Notes: generated from the sequence alone by a model not told the origin. 62,747 nt of DNA from Lyngbya sp. HA4199-MV5 (GCA_019359375.1 JAHHHL010000039.1:1-62747); one strand, 5' to 3'; positions 26,979 through 35,071 are shown, numbered from the stretch's first letter. Translations and numbers: made by a program.

Positions 26979-29078
26979 ATGACTGGGTTTGAGCCGCTCC
27001 TTTTGGAAGCCGCCAAAAGTTTGGCAGGACTGGTGCTGAAAACAGCCTGGGAGATGGGCAATAAACCTATTGATGAGCCAATCAGACAGCTTATTTTCAA
27101 AGCATCGCATCAATACATTGAGAACTATGAGAAACGACACGGCAATCTGAAGATTGTCTGCGTGCGGATGGATGCTCCGGTCAGGTTGGATGAGGTGTAT
27201 ACCGCCGTTCAGCTTCTGGAGCGTGGCGATGTTCGCTATTTTGAGTCGGCTGAAACGCTGCAAGACCTGTTTCGCCAGAGTGGACGCGGGTTTGAGTTTA
27301 AGGGCGCAACTCGTCAGGATGGCATTGCCGTTGCCAATCAGCATCAATACCTCATGGTGTTGGGCGGTCCCGGTGTGGGAAAGTCAACGTTCCTCCGCAA
27401 AGTGGGACTGGAGGCGTTGAAACGGAAGCATGGTGCGGTTCAGCATGAGTGTGTGCCTGTCTTTTTGAAATTGCAGGACTTTAACTCAAACGAGATTGCG
27501 ATCGTCGATCTCATCGTCAAAGAATTTGCGACCTGTGGCTTTCCAGAACCCAGGAAATTTACCGACGCGGCATTGGAAAAAGGCAATCTCCTGATCCTGC
27601 TGGATGGATTAGATGAAGTACCGACTGAGCATGTGGATCATGCCATTGCTGAGATTAGTAATCTGGTCGATCGCCACAGCAAAAACCGCTTCATCGCCTC
27701 CTGCCGCATCGCTGCCTACAAAGGTGGCTTCCAGCGCTTCAAAGATGTGGCAATGGCAGCCTTCGATGACGCTCAAATTGAGGAATTCATCCGCCACTGG
27801 TTTCGCGCTGAACCAGAAATTGCTACCCAATGCTGGGAGTTGATCAAACAATCTGAGTATGCAGCCACGAAAGAATTAGCGCAAACACCGCTACTGCTCA
27901 CCTTGCTGTGTGTGGTCTACGACGAATCGCAAGACTTCCCCAAAAATCGAGCTGCACTTTATGGTGAAGCACTGGATGTGCTGCTGAAAAAGTGGGCAGC
28001 CGAAAAACGTTTGAAACGCGACCCCATCTACCGCGAACTCAGCCCAGAATTAGAACAAATTCTGCTGTCTGAAATTGCGTACACCAGTTTTGCTGCCGAT
28101 CAACTGTTTTTCTCAAAGCGAGATGTCACGAATCAGATCAAAGCTTTTCTGGTTGATAACCTGAATGCTCCCAAGCATCTGGATGGTGAAGCGGTGTTGG
28201 AGGCGATCGAAGTACAACAGGGAATTTTTGTTGAGCGTGCTAGAGATGTTTACTCCTTCTCGCATCTGACTCTGCAAGAGTATTTAGTCGCAAAACACAT
28301 CAGTGAAGACTACCGTAGAGTCGAAAAATTAGTGGCAGACCATCTCACTGAAAAACGTTGGCGAGAAGTGTTTTTGCTTGTTGCGGGTTTGGTAGGTTGT
28401 GCGGATGATCTCCTGGAACAGATGGAATCTCAAGCAAATACTTTTATCAAAATCGGTAAGCTTAATGCGTTGCTCAAATGGGTAGACCAAGCAACTGCTA
28501 TATCAGAAGGAAACTTCAATCCTGCGGCTAAACGAGTACTGGCTATCTTTCTACTTCAAAACTACGATTGCCGCCACTTATATGTTACCAGTGGTCGTAC
28601 AAGTCTCGTCCGAGCACTTGACTCTACCCTCGGCACAGCTATCAATTCTGCTGTTTACCGTGCCGCTGGGTATGCCAGGGATACATCAAGGTCGGCATCC
28701 TTTAGAGTTATATTGAATAGTGAATTTGCTTCCGAGCTTAAAGAAATGCAAATCATCAAATTTTTAGATTTTAATCTATTCATTAATAGATTGAATGCAT
28801 TAGAAACTTATGCTGAATCTATAGAAGAATTAGAAGCGCATCAAAATCTTACTGAATATCTTTATCAAGCCTGGTCTGATGCTCTTGGTATTCAGCGAGA
28901 ATTGGTTGATTTATCCAAGAAAGAATCACAGCCACTAGCAGAGTACCTGTACGCCAACGAACTCATGGTGCGGTGCAAGGAAGCAGCGGTGAGGGTGTCG
29001 CGGGAGACGTGGGAGGCGATCGAAGCCAGAATGTTAACGGTTCAGACCTCCGAGGTCTTGGAGACCTCGGAGGTCTAG
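26979..29078 (+). CDS. NACHT-domain STAND NTPase
   Basis: 699 residues. N-terminal helical domain (1-~105), then a NACHT NTPase: Walker A GGPGVGKSTFLR (129-140), Walker B LLILLDGLDEVP (204-215), sensor region SRFIASCR-like RFIASCRIAAY, and the winged-helix part (KELAQTPLLLTLLC, YSFSHLTLQEYLVAKHI). The C-terminal ~250 residues are helical and end with LGIQRELVDLSK...YANELMVRCKEAAVRVS, a block I associate with cyanobacterial NACHT proteins. Some bacterial NACHT proteins are antiphage sensors, so defence is a plausible role. From about 28700 the base composition turns AT-rich. The last 12 codons (VQTSEVLETSEV) come from a palindromic repeat. Confidence 0.88.
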   Translation: MTGFEPLLLEAAKSLAGLVLKTAWEMGNKPIDEPIRQLIFKASHQYIENYEKRHGNLKIVCVRMDAPVRLDEVYTAVQLLERGDVRYFESAETLQDLFRQSGRGFEFKGATRQDGIAVANQHQYLMVLGGPGVGKSTFLRKVGLEALKRKHGAVQHECVPVFLKLQDFNSNEIAIVDLIVKEFATCGFPEPRKFTDAALEKGNLLILLDGLDEVPTEHVDHAIAEISNLVDRHSKNRFIASCRIAAYKGGFQRFKDVAMAAFDDAQIEEFIRHWFRAEPEIATQCWELIKQSEYAATKELAQTPLLLTLLCVVYDESQDFPKNRAALYGEALDVLLKKWAAEKRLKRDPIYRELSPELEQILLSEIAYTSFAADQLFFSKRDVTNQIKAFLVDNLNAPKHLDGEAVLEAIEVQQGIFVERARDVYSFSHLTLQEYLVAKHISEDYRRVEKLVADHLTEKRWREVFLLVAGLVGCADDLLEQMESQANTFIKIGKLNALLKWVDQATAISEGNFNPAAKRVLAIFLLQNYDCRHLYVTSGRTSLVRALDSTLGTAINSAVYRAAGYARDTSRSASFRVILNSEFASELKEMQIIKFLDFNLFINRLNALETYAESIEELEAHQNLTEYLYQAWSDALGIQRELVDLSKKESQPLAEYLYANELMVRCKEAAVRVSRETWEAIEARMLTVQTSEVLETSEV
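29044..29078. repeat. Double palindrome at the 3' end of the NACHT gene
   Basis: AGACCTCCGAGGTCT, a three-base spacer, then AGACCTCGGAGGTCT. The arms are exact inverted repeats of each other and each is nearly self-palindromic. The stop TAG overlaps the end. It may also act as a terminator for the convergent gene pair. The same ACCTCCGAGGT core occurs near 60091. Confidence 0.9.
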
Positions 29079-29087
29079 TGCTGGTTG

Positions 29088-29543
29088 CTACTCGATCGGA
29101 AACACATCCTTGAACAACCGTCGAATGGTTTCTCTAGCCGCACTGAAGCCACCATCAAAGTAGATCGCGCCGATGACCGCTTCCAGGCTTTCCGCCAGCA
29201 CGTAGGGTTGTTCATACGCCCGTTGCTGCTTTTCGCCCACACCCAGCTTGAGCACATAACCAATCCCTAGCTGCTCACTGAGCTTCGCCAAGTTTTCTTC
29301 GCGCTCCAGCTCAATTTTTTTCACCGTAATGTCTTGCCTCGTCGCGGAACCTGCCCGAATCAGCAATTCTGTCAGCACCGTTTTAAGGACAGCATCACCT
29401 AAGGTGCGGTAAATTTCCTGGTCTTCGCACGCCTGATTTTTTTGACGTTGCTCTAACGCATACGCTTTGCGGGTCAGCGCTCGTGTCAGAATGCGTTTAT
29501 CGAAAAAGAAGTAGCCGAGTTGTTCTTCGAGGGCGGTGGACAT
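29088..29543 (-). CDS. RNase III catalytic-domain protein without dsRNA-binding domain
   Basis: 151 residues covering only the nuclease domain. The signature helix reads YRTLGDAVLKTVLTELLI (residues ~44-61), with the D of GDAV conserved, and a second metal-site Glu is in ESLEAVIGAIYFDGG. Canonical RNase III has ~230 residues including a dsRBD, which is absent here. The family includes mini-III type enzymes for rRNA maturation, but this differs from them in the signature. The role is unknown. Confidence 0.8.
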   Translation of the reverse strand: MSTALEEQLGYFFFDKRILTRALTRKAYALEQRQKNQACEDQEIYRTLGDAVLKTVLTELLIRAGSATRQDITVKKIELEREENLAKLSEQLGIGYVLKLGVGEKQQRAYEQPYVLAESLEAVIGAIYFDGGFSAARETIRRLFKDVFPIE

Positions 29544-29735
29544 TTGGGGGTGAGGGGTGGAGTGAGGGGTGGAAGGCAGGAGGCAGAGGGATGAGGGATG
29601 AAGGATGAATTTGAAGGCTAAAGGATGAAGGATAAATAATGTAGCTAGGGGTCAGAAGGCACTCGAAGTTCAAACCGCTTCTCTCGACAGCTTTATCTTT
29701 ATCCTTGATAATTTATCCTTTATCCTTTTTTCGCC
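29544..29735. repeat. Heptanucleotide repeat block
   Basis: Units GTGAGGG, GGCAGGA, GGATGAG/GGATGAA, then pyrimidine-rich TTTATCC units. It lies between two divergently transcribed genes, so it occupies their promoter region. Confidence 0.8.
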
Positions 29736-30548
29736 ATGCTTCACGGCTTTATTCCACCCGATCGCTTCTTTGCGTACCTGACCTGGACAGAAATTGAGGC
29801 AATGCTGGATAAGGAGAATGTGGTGATTCTCCAGCCAGTGGGGGCGATCGAGCAGCATGGCCCTCATTTACCGCTGGCAGTGGATGCGGCGATCGGGCAG
29901 GCGGTCATTGGCAAAGCGTTGCAGCAACTCCCTGCTAGTGTTCCCGCTTATGCGTTGCCATCACTGTACTACGGTAAATCGAATGAACACTGGCATTTTC
30001 CAGGGACGATGACGTTAAGCGTGCAAACGCTCATTGCAACCTTGATGGAGGTTGGCGACAGCATTTATCGGGCAGGCTTTCGCAAGCTGGCGTTTGTGAA
30101 TTCTCATGGTGGACAGCCGCAGGTGATTGAGATAGTGGCAAGGGATCTGCGCCAGCGCTATGAGGACTTTGTGGTTTTGCCGCTGTTTACGTGGCGGGTG
30201 CCAAACATTGCCGATGAGTTGCTCACGGCGAAAGAGCAGGCGTTGGGAATTCACGGGGGCGATGCAGAGACGAGTCTGCTGCTGTCGATTTTGCCAGAGC
30301 AGGTGAAAATGGAGCGGGCGATCGCTGAATATCCCCAGGAGTTACCAGACGCTAGCCTGTTGAGTATGGAAGGGAAGCTGCCGTTCGCTTGGATGACGCG
30401 GGATCTCAGCAAGAGTGGCGTTTTGGGCGATCCGACGACTGCGACGAAAGAGAAGGGCGATCGTATCCTGGCATCTCTTGCCGATGGCTGGGTACAGACG
30501 ATTCAAGACATCTACAAATTTCAGCAACCGCAGGCATGGAAGCCATAA
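29736..30548 (+). CDS. Creatininase family amidohydrolase
   Basis: 270 residues of the creatininase/MftE-type metal-dependent amidohydrolase fold. Metal ligands are recognisable in GAIEQHGPHLPLAVDA (Glu, His and Asp, about residues 37-52), VNSHGGQPQ (near 120-128) and GIHGGDAETS (near 170). The family hydrolyses cyclic amides or processes peptides; cyanobacterial members have no assigned substrate. It is convergent with the next gene, with a perfect palindrome between. Confidence 0.85.
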   Translation: MLHGFIPPDRFFAYLTWTEIEAMLDKENVVILQPVGAIEQHGPHLPLAVDAAIGQAVIGKALQQLPASVPAYALPSLYYGKSNEHWHFPGTMTLSVQTLIATLMEVGDSIYRAGFRKLAFVNSHGGQPQVIEIVARDLRQRYEDFVVLPLFTWRVPNIADELLTAKEQALGIHGGDAETSLLLSILPEQVKMERAIAEYPQELPDASLLSMEGKLPFAWMTRDLSKSGVLGDPTTATKEKGDRILASLADGWVQTIQDIYKFQQPQAWKP

Positions 30549-30552
30549 TTCT

Positions 30553-30580
30553 GTAGGGACGTTACATGTAACGTCCCTAC
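30553..30580. terminator. Perfect 28-bp palindrome between convergent genes
   Basis: GTAGGGACGTTACA and its exact complement form a 28-base uninterrupted palindrome between two stop codons. There is no long T-run, so it may be an intergenic repeat that serves as a bidirectional 3' end. Confidence 0.6.
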
Positions 30581-30583
30581 CCT

Positions 30584-31093
30584 TCATTCAAAGAGGCGAA
30601 AGTAGGGGTATTGGACGGGTGCGCCCGGTTCCTTATCCAAATCAAAATTGATGACATCCCAGCAGGGATCGTCTTTCGGATCGGGGCTAAACTCGACGGG
30701 CAAGCCATACAGGCGGGGACGTTGAGTGTCAGACTGTCCACGCCAGGGGGTGCTGCGTTCCAGGTAGGTGCTGACGAGATCTTTGTAGCGTTGGGCGATG
30801 ATGACCCGCGTTGCGCGGTAGCCTTGCGTATAGAGACGATCGAGGGCTTCGTGAATTTCAAACCGAATGCCATCTGGGTGGGTATGTTGCCGATACCATT
30901 CGTTTTCCCATCGCCGCCAGTGCCGTCCCGACTGAAGATGTACCAATTCGCCTGTTTTAGGGTCTGATTCAAAGGCACCGTGTCGCTGGCACAGGTAAGT
31001 ATCTGTGAGCGTCAATGCCGGGATTGTTTGACGGCAGTGGGGGCACTGAATCTCCGGACCAAAGATGGGATACTGCAAGCCAAGGTTAGTCAT
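30584..31093 (-). CDS. Conserved cyanobacterial protein, TIGR02652-like
   Basis: 169 residues starting MTNLGLQYPIFGPEI (ATG at 31093; a TTG one codon earlier is less likely). A zinc-knuckle-like CPHC is at about residues 17-20 and a lone Cys follows at YLCQRHG. The rest is aromatic and charged (HWRRWENEWYRQHTHPDGIR, FEIHEALDRLYTQGYRAT). This pattern is what I recall of TIGR02652, a family seen only in cyanobacteria with no known function. It is divergent from the carbonic-anhydrase-like gene. Confidence 0.65.
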   Translation of the reverse strand: MTNLGLQYPIFGPEIQCPHCRQTIPALTLTDTYLCQRHGAFESDPKTGELVHLQSGRHWRRWENEWYRQHTHPDGIRFEIHEALDRLYTQGYRATRVIIAQRYKDLVSTYLERSTPWRGQSDTQRPRLYGLPVEFSPDPKDDPCWDVINFDLDKEPGAPVQYPYFRLFE

Positions 31094-31202
31094 CAAGAGC
31101 GGGGTTGCCTGTTCATGTGCGTCACTGCCAGTGGCTTTATTATACTCGTTAGGTCTTGCCCTCCCCTATAGGCAATGCCACGTTATTTATTTGTGACACA
31201 CC

Positions 31203-31748
31203 GTGACGCATGAACTTCAATCTCATCTCTCGTTTTGGGCAGAACCCGATCGCACTCAAGCCGCCTTTATAGCTGCAAACGCGACGGTGATTGGGCAGGT
31301 GACGATCGCCGCTGGAGCGAGTATCTGGTATGGAGCCGTCATCCGAGGCGATGTGGAGCAAATCATCATTGGCGAGAAAACGAACGTTCAGGATGGCGCG
31401 ATTCTGCATGGCGATCCGGGTAAGCCAACGGTGCTGGAAGATTACGTCACGATCGGGCACCGCGCTGTTGTCCACAGTGCCCACATTGAGCGAGGCTGCT
31501 TGATTGGCATTGGTGCGATCGTGCTGGATGGTGTGCGGGTCGGTGCAGGCAGCATTGTAGGCGCAGGAGCCGTTGTCACCAAAGATGTTCCGGCACGATC
31601 GCTCGTTGTTGGCATCCCTGGCAAAGTTTTGCGGCAGTTATCGGAAACAGAGGCAGAAGAGCTCATTGACCATGCCAAGCGGTATGAGCAGCTAGCGCTG
31701 GTTCATGCAGGCAAAGGGACAGATCTAGGATTTACGTCTGAGGGCTAG
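31203..31748 (+). CDS. Gamma-class carbonic anhydrase family protein
   Basis: 181 residues forming a left-handed beta helix of hexapeptide repeats (ATVIGQVTIAAGASIWYGAV, VGAGSIVGAGAVVTKDV) and a C-terminal helix. The three His expected to bind zinc can be seen in AILHGDPG and IGHRAVVHSAHI. The start is GTG at 31203. Members include true carbonic anhydrases and inactive relatives such as CcmM domains and PaaY, so activity is not assured. The stop TAG is in the CTAG that starts MITE family 2. Confidence 0.85.
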   Translation: MTHELQSHLSFWAEPDRTQAAFIAANATVIGQVTIAAGASIWYGAVIRGDVEQIIIGEKTNVQDGAILHGDPGKPTVLEDYVTIGHRAVVHSAHIERGCLIGIGAIVLDGVRVGAGSIVGAGAVVTKDVPARSLVVGIPGKVLRQLSETEAEELIDHAKRYEQLALVHAGKGTDLGFTSEG

Positions 31749-31848
31749 TGCTGTGTCACAGTTAAACAGTAGTGCGAGCATCTTGCTCGCGTCGTGAGCG
31801 AGACGCTCACGCTGACAATCCTAAAAATAAGGTGTGACATTGCACTAG
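31745..31848. mobile_element. MITE family 2 (CTAG-bounded, ~100 bp)
   Basis: Ends CTAGTGCTGTGTCACA and TGTGACATTGCACTAG are inverted repeats. Inside are two hairpins (GCGAGCATCTTGCTCGC and GTGAGCGAGACGCTCAC). The left CTAG carries the stop codon of the carbonic-anhydrase-like gene; the right CTAG is shared with MITE family 1 copy F. Confidence 0.8.
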
Positions 31849-31973
31849 GGGCTTTCATCAATTACTACTACACATCAATTGCAGCAAGGGTTCCAGCCCC
31901 TAGCTGTGTGTTGGAGCGGGCGCGATTGTGCTGATACCGCAAGGTTTTGGAACTAATTGATAACGCGCCCTAT
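31845..31973 (-). mobile_element. MITE family 1, copy F (reverse orientation)
   Basis: Begins CTAGGGGCTTTCATCAATTA and ends TAATTGATAACGCGCCCTAT on the plus strand. It is the only reversed copy of the nine and abuts MITE family 2. Its end is eight bases before the psbY promoter-like sequence. Confidence 0.93.
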
Positions 31974-31979
31974 GAAAAC

Positions 31980-32008
31980 TTGACCGTTTGGGTTAAAAAT
32001 AAGAATAT
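31980..32008 (+). promoter_or_regulatory. Possible psbY promoter
   Basis: TTGACC, 17 bases, then GAATAT, about 40 bases upstream of the psbY start. The -10 match is weak. Confidence 0.3.
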
Positions 32009-32048
32009 GAGAATCATTCAAAAATCTTTAAATTGAGAGGCTCTGGAC

Positions 32049-32168
32049 ATGGACTTTGATCTACGCATTCTTATCGTTCTACTTCCTTTAGCGGCTGCTG
32101 GCGGTTGGGCTGTGTTCAACATCGGGCAGGCTGCTCTTAAGCAGTTCCAGACGTTCAATTCCAAGTAG
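32049..32168 (+). CDS. psbY: Photosystem II protein PsbY
   Basis: A 39-residue single-membrane-span protein, MDFDLRILIVLLPLAAAGG..., with the PsbY-typical GWAVFNIGQAALKQ after the hydrophobic run. PsbY is a peripheral small subunit of photosystem II near cytochrome b559. GAGAGG lies eight bases before the ATG. A strong terminator follows. It is preceded by two MITEs, so its promoter must lie in the ~75 bases after 31973. Confidence 0.9.
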   Translation: MDFDLRILIVLLPLAAAGGWAVFNIGQAALKQFQTFNSK

Positions 32169-32193
32169 CTTTACCCTCGTTTAGAGGTTAGTC

Positions 32194-32232
32194 AACGCGA
32201 TCGTCCTCTAGTGGGGCGATCGCGTTTGTTTT
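32194..32232 (+). terminator. Intrinsic terminator after psbY
   Basis: AACGCGATCG pairs exactly with CGATCGCGTT (32194-32203 with 32217-32226), followed by TGTTTT. The stem is built from HIP1-like sequence. Confidence 0.8.
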
Positions 32233-32235
32233 GAA

Positions 32236-32395
32236 GAGTAAGGCAGGAGGCAGAGGGCAGGGAGTAGGGAGTAGGGAGTAGGGAGTAGGGAGTGGGTAAA
32301 GGCAGAAGAAGGCAAAGGGCAGGAGGCAGAAGGCAGAAGATCAAACCTTTTAGCCTTTATCCTTTAGCCTTCATCCCTCATCCCTCCCCATCACG
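32236..32395. repeat. Heptanucleotide repeat block
   Basis: Units AGGCAGG, AGGGAGT (five in a row near 32262-32292), GGCAGAA, then TTTAGCC and TCATCCC. It runs into the 3' end of the minus-strand HCF173-like gene, where the unit GGGATGA supplies the codons GGA TGA and hence the stop. Confidence 0.85.
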
Positions 32396-33892
32396 CTTCA
32401 GGTTGTCGAATACAGTTGTCCAATGAGTAGAGCCATCGGTGTCTTCGGCTTTCACTTCAAAGGTGACGTTGTAGGCGGACGGTTGTTCGATCGCGTGGAT
32501 GCAAAGCGCGGCTACATCGTCACGGCTAATGGCACCACGCAGGTTGTCGCCCTGATCAAGGGTCAGTTTCTTGCCTCCGGGCGTTTCAGTCAGGGCACAG
32601 GGACGAACGATCGTGTAAGGAATGCTGCTGTCACAAACGGCTTCTTCACCACGTCGTTTCCAGGTGAGAATACCGCCGAGTTGATCGTTCATGCGGACGG
32701 CGGGCGGTTCTTCGTCGAGGTTGATGCCGGGGCGATCGTATCGGGTTACACCAGCGGAACTCACCAGCACAAACTGCGGTAGAGTCTGTCTCCCATAAGC
32801 ACTGATGGATTGAAGCTCCAGGGCAAAGGCTCCGGGCGTAAAATGCGGATTCAAGTTGCCATCATATTCAAACTTACTGAGCATCAGTTGCAGTGAGCAG
32901 ATATGACTGACATTGAGCGGTGCCGCATCCGTGAGCGTCTTGGCACGGAATGCAGGGATCAAGGTTTTGAAGGGAATTTGTACATCTAGCCATTCGCCTG
33001 CGATCGTGTCGAAGGAATGGGAGTAGGCGATGCTGTCCCACTTGTCGTCACTCCGCATGAGAAACTTGTAGCGCTGACCATCCCCTTTGACCCGCAGTTT
33101 GATGCCTTCATAGCCTGATAAATCCAGGGTGGGTTCCAGGTTCCGGGTACGAACTGAGGCAAAGCCACCGGAGTTGGACGTGGAGACATTGCCTGTAAAG
33201 AGTGCGGCATGGTCTGCCTGCTGGATTGTGCTGGCACTGACTCCGCCCATGACGACATCATCCAGTGCGCCCCAGAAGTTAGACAGGGAGTGGGGAGTGG
33301 GGAGTGGGGAGTGGGATGGGTTGTTGGTGAAGTCGAAGAGGAGCTTTTCGGTTGGTTGGGCGGCTTTGAGTGGGTCGGCGATCGCATGGAGCAGGTTCTT
33401 GATGCCCTGGTAATCAATGCTTTCGGGAGTATCACCCACCACTTCGGGCAGATAGAATTTGATGCCCTGGTAGTATTTTGAGCGATCGGGCGTATCCCCT
33501 TCCTTTGGCTGCACACGCGGTCCGACACAGCAAATCACTGCGCGAACATCTTGTACGACCGCAGGCGTGAGAGTTTCGGGAAGGGTGATGTCGGCATCAA
33601 TGATGTCTATGTCTTCCCCCAACATGGTTTTGCCAAGCTCTAAATCTCGGACTAAGGCACGGACGGGATAGCCCCGATCGCGCAATTGCTGCACCACGCG
33701 CTTACCTACACCGCCCGTTGCACCCACAACGAGAACAGTATTTGCAATCGAAGGATTGGTCGTCGTCATCGGTTGTGTCACTGGAGAACCCTGAAATAGT
33801 CGTTGCAGCCAGTTCAAGACTGAAATGACCTCAAAGTATGTGAGGGTCTGCAAAAATCTGCCCACGTCCCAGGAGGATTTTGTTGCGTTCAT
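32378..33892 (-). CDS. NmrA/SDR protein with embedded CIA30 domain, HCF173-like
   Basis: 504 residues. The NAD(P)-binding start is VLVVGATGGVGKRVVQQL (about residues 52-69). The SDR region is interrupted by a CIA30 domain (~205-365: FWGALDDVVMGGVSAST, WLDVQIPFKTLIPAFR) and then resumes (FVLVSSAGVTRYDRPG, PYTIVRPCALTETPGG). This NmrA-CIA30-NmrA layout, and QGIKFYLPEVVGDTPE, match chloroplast HCF173, needed for psbA translation in plants; a role in photosystem II assembly is an inference. A repeat-derived segment (NPSHSPLPTPHSL, ~residues 191-203) marks the junction into CIA30. The C-terminal GEG and the stop come from another repeat block. Confidence 0.85.
   Translation of the reverse strand: MNATKSSWDVGRFLQTLTYFEVISVLNWLQRLFQGSPVTQPMTTTNPSIANTVLVVGATGGVGKRVVQQLRDRGYPVRALVRDLELGKTMLGEDIDIIDADITLPETLTPAVVQDVRAVICCVGPRVQPKEGDTPDRSKYYQGIKFYLPEVVGDTPESIDYQGIKNLLHAIADPLKAAQPTEKLLFDFTNNPSHSPLPTPHSLSNFWGALDDVVMGGVSASTIQQADHAALFTGNVSTSNSGGFASVRTRNLEPTLDLSGYEGIKLRVKGDGQRYKFLMRSDDKWDSIAYSHSFDTIAGEWLDVQIPFKTLIPAFRAKTLTDAAPLNVSHICSLQLMLSKFEYDGNLNPHFTPGAFALELQSISAYGRQTLPQFVLVSSAGVTRYDRPGINLDEEPPAVRMNDQLGGILTWKRRGEEAVCDSSIPYTIVRPCALTETPGGKKLTLDQGDNLRGAISRDDVAALCIHAIEQPSAYNVTFEVKAEDTDGSTHWTTVFDNLKRDGEG
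33285..33322. repeat. Heptanucleotide repeat inside the HCF173-like gene
   Basis: Four to five units GGGAGTG in tandem, read on the minus strand as PSHSPLPTPHS. In frame at the NmrA/CIA30 domain boundary. Confidence 0.85.
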
Positions 33893-33963
33893 CGGATTCC
33901 GTGAGAGTATGCCTTGGTAAAACGCCTTTGATCACGCCTTCTTTACATCCTAACGAGTTTGCC

Positions 33964-34869
33964 ATGCTGCAATTTCATCCTCCTGGTATAGGTCAGCAGG
34001 TTGTGGAAACCTCATTGGGCACAATGGTCTATTACACGCCTGTAGGGCAACCGTGGACGATCGCCGCACCCGATGCGCCAGCCCTCTTGTTTCTGCACAG
34101 CTTTGGGGGTGGGGCTTCGGGCTACGAATGGTCAAAGGTCTATCCAGCGTTTCTAGACTCGCATCGAGTGCTGGTACCGGATTTAATCGGTTGGGGACAG
34201 TCAGATCATCCAGTACGGGATTATCAAGTAACAGACTTTTTGACCACATTGACCGAGTTCATCCAAGAAACCTGTCCCCATCCGGTGACGATCGTCGCGT
34301 CGTCGTTGACTGGGGCGATCGCCCTTCGTCTTGCCATTCAGCAGCCTGCTTTGGTGAGAGCGCTGATTCTCATCTCTCCTTCTGGCTTTACCGATTTTGG
34401 GCAAGATGCGGGACGACGGCTACCGCTCCAGGTCATCAACACACCTCTGCTTGACCAATTGATCTATACCTTAGGCGCGACCACTGACGTTTCTGTTCGC
34501 AATTTTTTAGAGCGGTTTCTGTTTGCTCAGCCCGATCGCGTCTCGCCAGAAATGGTTGAAGCGTACCTGGAATCGGCTCAACAGCCCAACGCTCAGTATG
34601 CAGCCCTGGCGTTTCTGCGGGGCGACCTCTACTTTGATCTGGCTCGCTATCTACCCCAACTCCAGGTGCCAACAGTTATGCTTTGGGGCGACCAGGCACA
34701 GTTTGTCAATGCCGATGTGGGTCAACGGCTGGCAAGCTTAAATCCTGCTGCTGTGAAAGCCTTTATAGACATCCCAGATGCAGGCGTTTTGGCTCACCTG
34801 GAGCAACCCGCGATCGTCATTGGGCTACTGCGAAGGTTTTTGCTGGAGGTGGAAGGAAAAGAGTTTTGA
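33964..34869 (+). CDS. Alpha/beta hydrolase
   Basis: 301 residues from MLQFHPPG; this ATG (33964) is chosen because longer starts would overlap the divergent HCF173-like gene. The oxyanion region is LFLHSFGGGASGYEW, the nucleophile elbow is TIVASSLTGAIAL (Ser in ASSLTG, a variant of GxSxG), the acid is in PTVMLWGDQAQFV and the catalytic His is in AGVLAHLEQP near the C-terminus. The substrate is unknown; similar cyanobacterial hydrolases are annotated only generally. MITE copy G begins 74 bases after the stop. Confidence 0.85.
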   Translation: MLQFHPPGIGQQVVETSLGTMVYYTPVGQPWTIAAPDAPALLFLHSFGGGASGYEWSKVYPAFLDSHRVLVPDLIGWGQSDHPVRDYQVTDFLTTLTEFIQETCPHPVTIVASSLTGAIALRLAIQQPALVRALILISPSGFTDFGQDAGRRLPLQVINTPLLDQLIYTLGATTDVSVRNFLERFLFAQPDRVSPEMVEAYLESAQQPNAQYAALAFLRGDLYFDLARYLPQLQVPTVMLWGDQAQFVNADVGQRLASLNPAAVKAFIDIPDAGVLAHLEQPAIVIGLLRRFLLEVEGKEF

Positions 34870-34942
34870 GTTGCTTGAGCCAACCCTGCGGGAAGCGAGC
34901 TACAGCGGTCAGCTACCAGCTTTTAGCCTTTATCCCTCATTC

Positions 34943-35071
34943 CTAGGGCGCGTCATCAATTAGCTCCAAAACCTTGCGGTATCAGCACAATCGCGCCCGC
35001 TCCAACACACAGCTAGGGGCTGGAACCCTTGCTGCAATTGATGTGTAGTAGTAATTGATGAAAGCCCCTAG
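34943..35071 (+). mobile_element. MITE family 1, copy G
   Basis: CTAGGGCGCGTCATCAATTA at the left end and TAATTGATGAAAGCCCCTAG at the right. Read on the minus strand, the right CTAG gives the stop of the miaE-like gene. Very similar to copy F, in opposite orientation. Confidence 0.93.

Noticed and set aside
33400-33520. Apparent internal duplication YYQGIK...DYQGIK in the HCF173-like protein
   Set aside because: The same doubled block is, as I recall, present in plant and other cyanobacterial members, so it is a conserved feature rather than a recent duplication.
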